From Lewinellaceae bacterium (GTDB taxonomy: Bacteria; Bacteroidota; Bacteroidia; Chitinophagales; Saprospiraceae): a stretch of 17,313 nucleotides of DNA. The stretch spans positions 1 through 17,313 of the forward strand of contig JACJYO010000022.1 in the NCBI GenBank assembly GCA_020636075.1, written 5' to 3'. A model generated the notes under the pieces. It did not search any database, was not told the origin of the DNA, and saw only the letters and a list, made by a program, of their open reading frames with translations. Below are positions 14,798-17,313 of the stretch, one piece after another (position 1 is the first letter of the stretch; each line of letters starts with the position of its first letter). A program made the translations under genes and the position numbers.

Positions 14798-14805
14798 TAT
14801 CTTTG
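14798..14805 (+). promoter_or_regulatory. Candidate -7 promoter element for ugd
   Basis: TATCTTTG matches the Bacteroidota -7 consensus TAnnTTTG and is followed by CG, 93 bp before the ugd start. It lies 53 bp from the divergent element on the other strand. The -33 element is not clear. Confidence 0.45.
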
Positions 14806-14823
14806 CGCGCCAATTTTAACCAG

Positions 14824-14874
14824 AAACCATCGCACTGCAGACTTCAGCTGTTTTTTGAGTCAACGTGATGGTTT
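14824..14874 (+). promoter_or_regulatory. Stem-loop in the predicted ugd leader
   Basis: AAACCATC-g-CAC (14824-14835) pairs with GTGATGGTTT (14865-14874): ten pairs with one bulged base and a loop of about 29 nt. A second small hairpin, GGTTT-T-AAACC (14870-14880), overlaps its 3' arm, so the two exclude each other. Confidence 0.35.
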
Positions 14875-14898
14875 TAAACCAATAAAATTCTGGAATAC

Positions 14899-16212
14899 AT
14901 GAAAATTGCCGTCGTTGGAACCGGTTATGTAGGTTTGGTTACCGGTACCTGTTTTGCCGAAACCGGAAATACCGTCATATGTGTTGATAATAACGCCCAA
15001 AAAGTAGAGCGCCTGAAAAATGGCGAGGTCCCGATTTACGAGCCGGGCCTCGACGTTCTGTTTGACCGAAATACCAAAGAAGGGCGCCTGCGTTTCACCA
15101 CCGAATTGCGCCAGGCAGTCGATCAAAGTCAGATCATCTTTTTGGCACTTCCCACGCCTCCGGGCGGCGACGGAAGCGCCGATCTTTCGTTTATCATGGG
15201 CGTAGCGGCGGAACTGGCCGACATGATTACCGAGTACAAGGTTATTGTGGACAAAAGCACCGTGCCGGTAGGTACCGCAGAGCGTGTAGCAGCGATTTTG
15301 GCGGAAAAACTGCCAAAAGATCTGTTTGACGTGGTGTCGAACCCCGAATTTTTGCGTGAAGGGGTGGCCGTTGAGGATTTCCTCAAGCCCGACCGGGTAG
15401 TGGTAGGCACCCAAAGCGAACGCGCCCAAAAAGTGATGAAACAGCTCTATGAGCCTTTTGTCCGTCAGGGCAATCCAATTTATTTCATGGATGAGCGCTC
15501 GGCTGAAATGACAAAATATGCGGCCAATTCGTACCTGGCGGCGCGTATTTCGTTTATGAACGAAATCGCCAACCTGTGTGAAAAGGTCGGCGCCAACGTC
15601 GATGAAGTGCGCATCGGCATGGGTAGCGACAGCCGTATTGGCAAGCGTTTCCTGTTTCCCGGTATCGGTTACGGTGGCTCCTGTTTCCCGAAAGACGTGC
15701 AGGCCCTGGCCAAAACCGCAGGCGAATACGACTACGATTTCAAAATTCTGAAATCAGTTATGGAGGTTAACACACTCCAAAAACAGGTGCTTACGCAAAA
15801 AATACAGGCGTATTTCAACAACGACCTGCAAGGGCGCACCATCGCAGTGTGGGGGCTTGCATTCAAGCCGAACACGGACGATATCCGGGAAGCTCCGGCA
15901 CTGGTCATCATCGATGAATTGCTCGCTGCCGGTGCTAAGGTTCAGGCCTTCGACCCCGAAGCCATTCCGAACACGCAAGCGATCTATGGCGACCGGGTAC
16001 AGTTTATGAACAACATGTACGAAGCCCTTGCCGGCGCCGATTGCCTGGCGATAATGACGGAATGGAGCGAGTTTCGTGCCCCGGAATTTCAACGGATACG
16101 CGAATTGCTGAAGACCCCGGTTATCTTCGATGGCCGCAATTTGTACGATCTGGAGTTGATCGCCTCAAAGGGATTCCACTACGAAAGTGTCGGCCGGCCT
16201 GTGGCGGGCTAG
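14899..16212 (+). CDS. ugd: UDP-glucose 6-dehydrogenase
   Basis: Cytoplasmic enzyme of 437 residues, the usual length, that oxidises UDP-glucose to UDP-glucuronate with two NAD+, feeding surface polysaccharide synthesis. The N-terminal Rossmann domain opens MKIAVVGTGYVGLVTGTCFAE with the GxGxxG loop (7-12) and D30 for NAD ribose. The central domain has the STVPVGTAERV and NPEFLREGVAVEDF blocks, then EMTKYAANSYLAARISFMNE with K206 and N210. The catalytic cysteine is C262 in GYGGSCFPKD, with D266. The C-terminal domain contains VWGLAFKPNTDDIREAPA and ends DGRNLYD. All key residues are present. The ATG at 14899 gives the canonical N-terminus. No other sugar-nucleotide or glycosyltransferase gene is in the window. 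Confidence 0.97.
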   Translation: MKIAVVGTGYVGLVTGTCFAETGNTVICVDNNAQKVERLKNGEVPIYEPGLDVLFDRNTKEGRLRFTTELRQAVDQSQIIFLALPTPPGGDGSADLSFIMGVAAELADMITEYKVIVDKSTVPVGTAERVAAILAEKLPKDLFDVVSNPEFLREGVAVEDFLKPDRVVVGTQSERAQKVMKQLYEPFVRQGNPIYFMDERSAEMTKYAANSYLAARISFMNEIANLCEKVGANVDEVRIGMGSDSRIGKRFLFPGIGYGGSCFPKDVQALAKTAGEYDYDFKILKSVMEVNTLQKQVLTQKIQAYFNNDLQGRTIAVWGLAFKPNTDDIREAPALVIIDELLAAGAKVQAFDPEAIPNTQAIYGDRVQFMNNMYEALAGADCLAIMTEWSEFRAPEFQRIRELLKTPVIFDGRNLYDLELIASKGFHYESVGRPVAG

Positions 16213-16242
16213 CCCAATCGCTAAACTTACCTGCGGGGTTCC

Positions 16243-16358
16243 GCACTTTTCAAATTGTTTATTTCAAATTTCCAATTTCAAATAAAAGGATGTTCCCGAG
16301 TTTGGGTAGTTCCCTGAATTTGAAATTGGAAAAGAAAAATTTGAAGTTTGAAAAGTGC
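16243..16358. repeat. Long imperfect inverted repeat between ugd and the phosphorylase gene
   Basis: Two 41-bp arms (16243-16283 and 16318-16358). The outer 12 bp (GCACTTTTCAAA / TTTGAAAAGTGC) and inner 14 bp (TTCCAATTTCAAAT / ATTTGAAATTGGAA) pair perfectly; the middle 15 bp do not. The spacer is 34 bp. The arms themselves consist of repeated CAAATTT/TTTCAAA units. It lies between convergent genes and ends 7 bp from the phosphorylase stop. It may act as a bidirectional terminator, or it may be a copy of a dispersed palindromic element. Confidence 0.75.
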
Positions 16359-16365
16359 AAAACCC

Positions 16366-17313
16366 CTACAACCACTTCACCAAATTAAAATCCTGCCGGT
16401 GCGCCAGCATCGGATGTTTGGGGAACATCCGGAAGCCAAATTCAAATACGCCGGCGGTTTGCAAAGTAATGGCGCAATGGTAGGTCGCTGTAGTGCTGCC
16501 ACCATTTTGCGGCAAGGCCTCCAACTCATGCCGGCTGATGAATTCCATCTGCGTCTCTGAAATGCGGCGGAAAAACACCACTTCGACACCGATGTCGGCA
16601 GCTTTGAGCGCATGCAGGTTGAGCGATACTGTGGCCTCAAACTGCTCACCCAATGGAAGGGCATGATTGAACGTGTCAGGTGCCTGAAGGGCCGTCACTT
16701 CGATGTGATCCCAGGCTGCTCTGACCTTGCTTTTCCAGGCCACCAGATCCTGCAAGGCTTTGAAATTGTTTTTCTTGAGTTGCCGGCTGCGTGTCCAGAG
16801 TTTGCTGTAAAAGCGCTCCTGGTAGTCGTTGAGCATGCGACTCATCACAAAATCGGGCGCGATATCCGCAATGGTATTTTTGATATGGCTCACCCAGCGT
16901 TCGCTGACACCTTCGGCGTCGCGTTCGTAAAAGCTGGGGATAATATCGCTTTCGAGGATGTTGTAAATCGTTTCGGCATCCAGCTCATTTTGCAGTGCCG
17001 GGTCGGGGTAGGTTTCTTCTTCAGGCAATGCCCAACCTGCGCCGGGTTTGTATCCTTCGCACCACCAGCCGTCGAGCACCGAAAAATTCATGACTCCGTT
17101 CATGACCGCTTTCATGCCGCTGGTGCCGCTGGCTTCCTTGGGCCGGGTGGGGTTGTTGAGCCAGATATCGACACCTTGAGTGAGCAATTTGGCCATTTCC
17201 ATACCGTAATTTTCCAGGAAAATAACTTTGCCCTTGAAGTCCGGATTGGTGGTGGTGTTGTAGATAAACTGAATGTATTCCTGACCACCCTTGTCGGCCG
17301 GGTGTGCCTTGCC
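16366..17313 (-). CDS. glgP: Glycogen/alpha-glucan phosphorylase, C-terminal part (5' end beyond the window)
   Basis: The reading frame is open to the window edge, giving 315 residues of the C-terminus. It starts GKAHPADKGGQE, a conserved phosphorylase block. The pyridoxal-phosphate site follows: NNPTRPKEASGTSGMKAVMN, where the Lys of SGMK (residue 68 of the visible part, codon 17110-17112) should hold the cofactor. The enzyme cleaves alpha-1,4-glucan with phosphate to release glucose 1-phosphate. The TSGMK form and the acidic GLDE-free tail resemble the GT35 'alpha-glucan family phosphorylase' branch more than E. coli GlgP/MalP, whose site reads TGNMK; this is a judgement by eye. The last 110 residues (about 205-315) look like an extra beta-rich C-terminal region (VSLNLHAL, FEFGFRMFPKHPML) typical of that branch. 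The Met at 17202 is internal, not the start. Confidence 0.92.
   Translation of the reverse strand, partial: GKAHPADKGGQEYIQFIYNTTTNPDFKGKVIFLENYGMEMAKLLTQGVDIWLNNPTRPKEASGTSGMKAVMNGVMNFSVLDGWWCEGYKPGAGWALPEEETYPDPALQNELDAETIYNILESDIIPSFYERDAEGVSERWVSHIKNTIADIAPDFVMSRMLNDYQERFYSKLWTRSRQLKKNNFKALQDLVAWKSKVRAAWDHIEVTALQAPDTFNHALPLGEQFEATVSLNLHALKAADIGVEVVFFRRISETQMEFISRHELEALPQNGGSTTATYHCAITLQTAGVFEFGFRMFPKHPMLAHRQDFNLVKWL

Noticed and set aside
14860..15429. 189-codon open frame on the minus strand overlapping the ugd start
   Set aside because: It reads antisense through the Rossmann fold of ugd; no family features.

Overview
The window looks like a chromosomal segment of a Bacteroidota bacterium, most likely from the Saprospiria/Chitinophagia side of the phylum; the exact lineage is inference. 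Three things point there. Secreted proteins carry type IX secretion system (T9SS) C-terminal sorting domains and SprB repeats. A DUF3127 protein is present. The clearest promoter-like elements match the Bacteroidota -7 consensus TAnnTTTG, and start codons have no clear Shine-Dalgarno sequences. Base composition is roughly balanced between GC and AT by eye, with AT-rich intergenic gaps. I see no tRNA, rRNA, insertion sequence, prophage, CRISPR array or integrase.

Layout. Positions 131-3548 (+) hold a DCC-family thiol oxidoreductase, a family-5 solute-binding lipoprotein without its transporter genes, a DUF3127 OB-fold-like protein with an SSB-like C-terminal tip, and an unrecognised secreted protein built from a W-x6-W repeat. 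Positions 3704-6445 (+) encode a 913-residue T9SS-exported cell-surface protein. It converges across a strong bidirectional terminator on a murein transglycosylase A homologue (6532-7581, -). Then come a NUDIX hydrolase (-), a 513-bp gene-free stretch rich in short inverted repeats, and a secreted CBM-esterase with a T9SS sorting domain (8932-10341, +), closed by a second strong terminator.

Positions 10432-12530 (-) form a BlaI-type repressor / M56 (BlaR1-like) membrane protease / TonB-C cassette. The protease carries a TonB_C domain in place of the beta-lactam sensor domain, and the last gene is a free secreted TonB_C domain. Positions 12656-14690 (-) are a two-gene unit: an OmpA-family peptidoglycan-binding lipoprotein-like or periplasmic protein followed by a secreted DUF4350-like protein. 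Divergent from it is UDP-glucose 6-dehydrogenase (14899-16212, +). The window ends with the C-terminal third or so of a glycogen/alpha-glucan phosphorylase (-), separated from ugd by a long imperfect inverted repeat.

Most products act at the envelope or on glycans: murein turnover, peptidoglycan anchoring, surface adhesion, UDP-glucuronate supply, glucan phosphorolysis and ester hydrolysis. There is no single large operon. The parts that best deserve a second look are the W-x6-W repeat protein, the DUF3127 protein with its SSB-like tip, and the BlaI/M56-TonB_C/TonB_C cassette with its palindromes.
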